A stretch of 64,000 bases of DNA from Sphagnum compactum (lineage: Eukaryota > Bryophyta > Sphagnopsida > Sphagnales), in contig OZ234498.1 in NCBI GenBank assembly GCA_965153455.1, positions 13,516,001-13,580,000 on the forward strand, in the 5' to 3' direction. Of the stretch, positions 63,610 through 64,000 are shown one piece after another (within the stretch, counting starts at the first letter, position 1; every line of letters starts with the position of its first letter). The position numbers and the translations under genes were made by a program. Under the pieces are notes generated by a model. The model was not told the DNA's origin, ran no database searches, and saw nothing but the letters and a program-made list of their open reading frames with translations.

Positions 63610-63862
63610 ATATTTATGATGTAGCCAAAGTGGCAGTGATCCACAGAAAGATTTAGCCAAATTTTGGCTACAAGCGGAATGAATATATGGAAGTAAATTT
63701 TTCTAAGTTCATCCTTCTCTATTTTTTGGTACCATGCTTGAACCATCATGTAATATAGAAATCAGGTGATTTTTCTTTAAATTTTGGTCGAATTATGGCT
63801 ATTGAAAACCTCAAAAAAGCACTTGATTTTAGCACTTTTTAATTTTTAATATGGCTTTTTGG

Positions 63863-63896
<34 letters not shown>

Positions 63897-63935
63897 CCAG
63901 AGAAAAAACCAAAGAAAAAGGGCTGGTTATGAAGA
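63610..63935 (+). repeat. Dispersed repeat family R3, copy 2, with AT microsatellite
   Basis: This aligns with 4750-5035 over its whole length. Here the short 'ggctatatatagcc' palindrome of copy 1 has expanded into an AT microsatellite (about 63863-63893) still flanked by ggct and agcc, so the hairpin potential is preserved. It probably continues towards the window end. Confidence 0.75.
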
Positions 63936-64000
63936 AGCCCCATGAAGTTGGGGGCTCTAATGGAGATGAAGAGTCAAATGTCTCTTCAAATTGGAAGCAA

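Overview
This is a nuclear window from a land plant. The evidence is spliceosomal GT-AG introns, a plastid acyl carrier protein, a plant-type YIP4, a polyubiquitin gene with the plant-typical Ala57, and telo-box (AAACCCTA) promoters. The AT-rich, repeat-dense intergenic DNA, the small decayed transposons and a probable tyrosine-sulfated signalling-peptide precursor suggest a vascular plant. A seed-free lineage such as a fern is my inference and is not proven.

Layout. 1-13.2 kb: mostly non-genic, with tandem duplications, two PIF/Harbinger-like MITEs and several dispersed repeat families. 13.4-14.6 kb: a three-exon gene (+) for a likely secreted precursor ending in a PSY/RGF-like Asp-Tyr peptide. 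15.7 kb: Sec61 beta (+), preceded by an unusual direct/inverted repeat block. 19.2-20.0 kb: YIP4 (+). 23.2-26.0 kb: a seven-exon gene (+) for a large uncharacterized ATP-grasp-like protein. 26.5-31 kb: transposon debris, including a decayed MULE-like transposase. 31.4-33.4 kb: plastid acyl carrier protein (+). 34.6-39.2 kb: tandem repeats, including a 207-bp satellite-like array.

40.6-57 kb: a compact housekeeping block. It holds RPF1 (-) divergent from RPL7 (+), mitoribosomal mS29/DAP3 (-) divergent from a PTRHD1-type peptidyl-tRNA hydrolase domain protein (+), a small multi-CX9C protein (-), and a seven-unit polyubiquitin (-) with TATA and heat-shock-like elements and a MITE in its promoter. 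57.6-64 kb: AT-rich DNA with no gene recognised, ending in two dispersed repeats.

Functionally the genes serve ribosome assembly and translation (RPF1, RPL7, mS29, PTRHD1), proteostasis and secretion (polyubiquitin, Sec61 beta, YIP4), mitochondrial intermembrane-space biology (CX9C protein), plastid fatty-acid synthesis (ACP) and probably peptide signalling. Exon boundaries come from splice consensus, phase continuity and remembered family sequence; no transcript data were available. The most interesting items are the candidate sulfated-peptide precursor, Thr28 in all seven ubiquitin units, and the frame-preserving 87-bp duplication of an RPF1 exon end.
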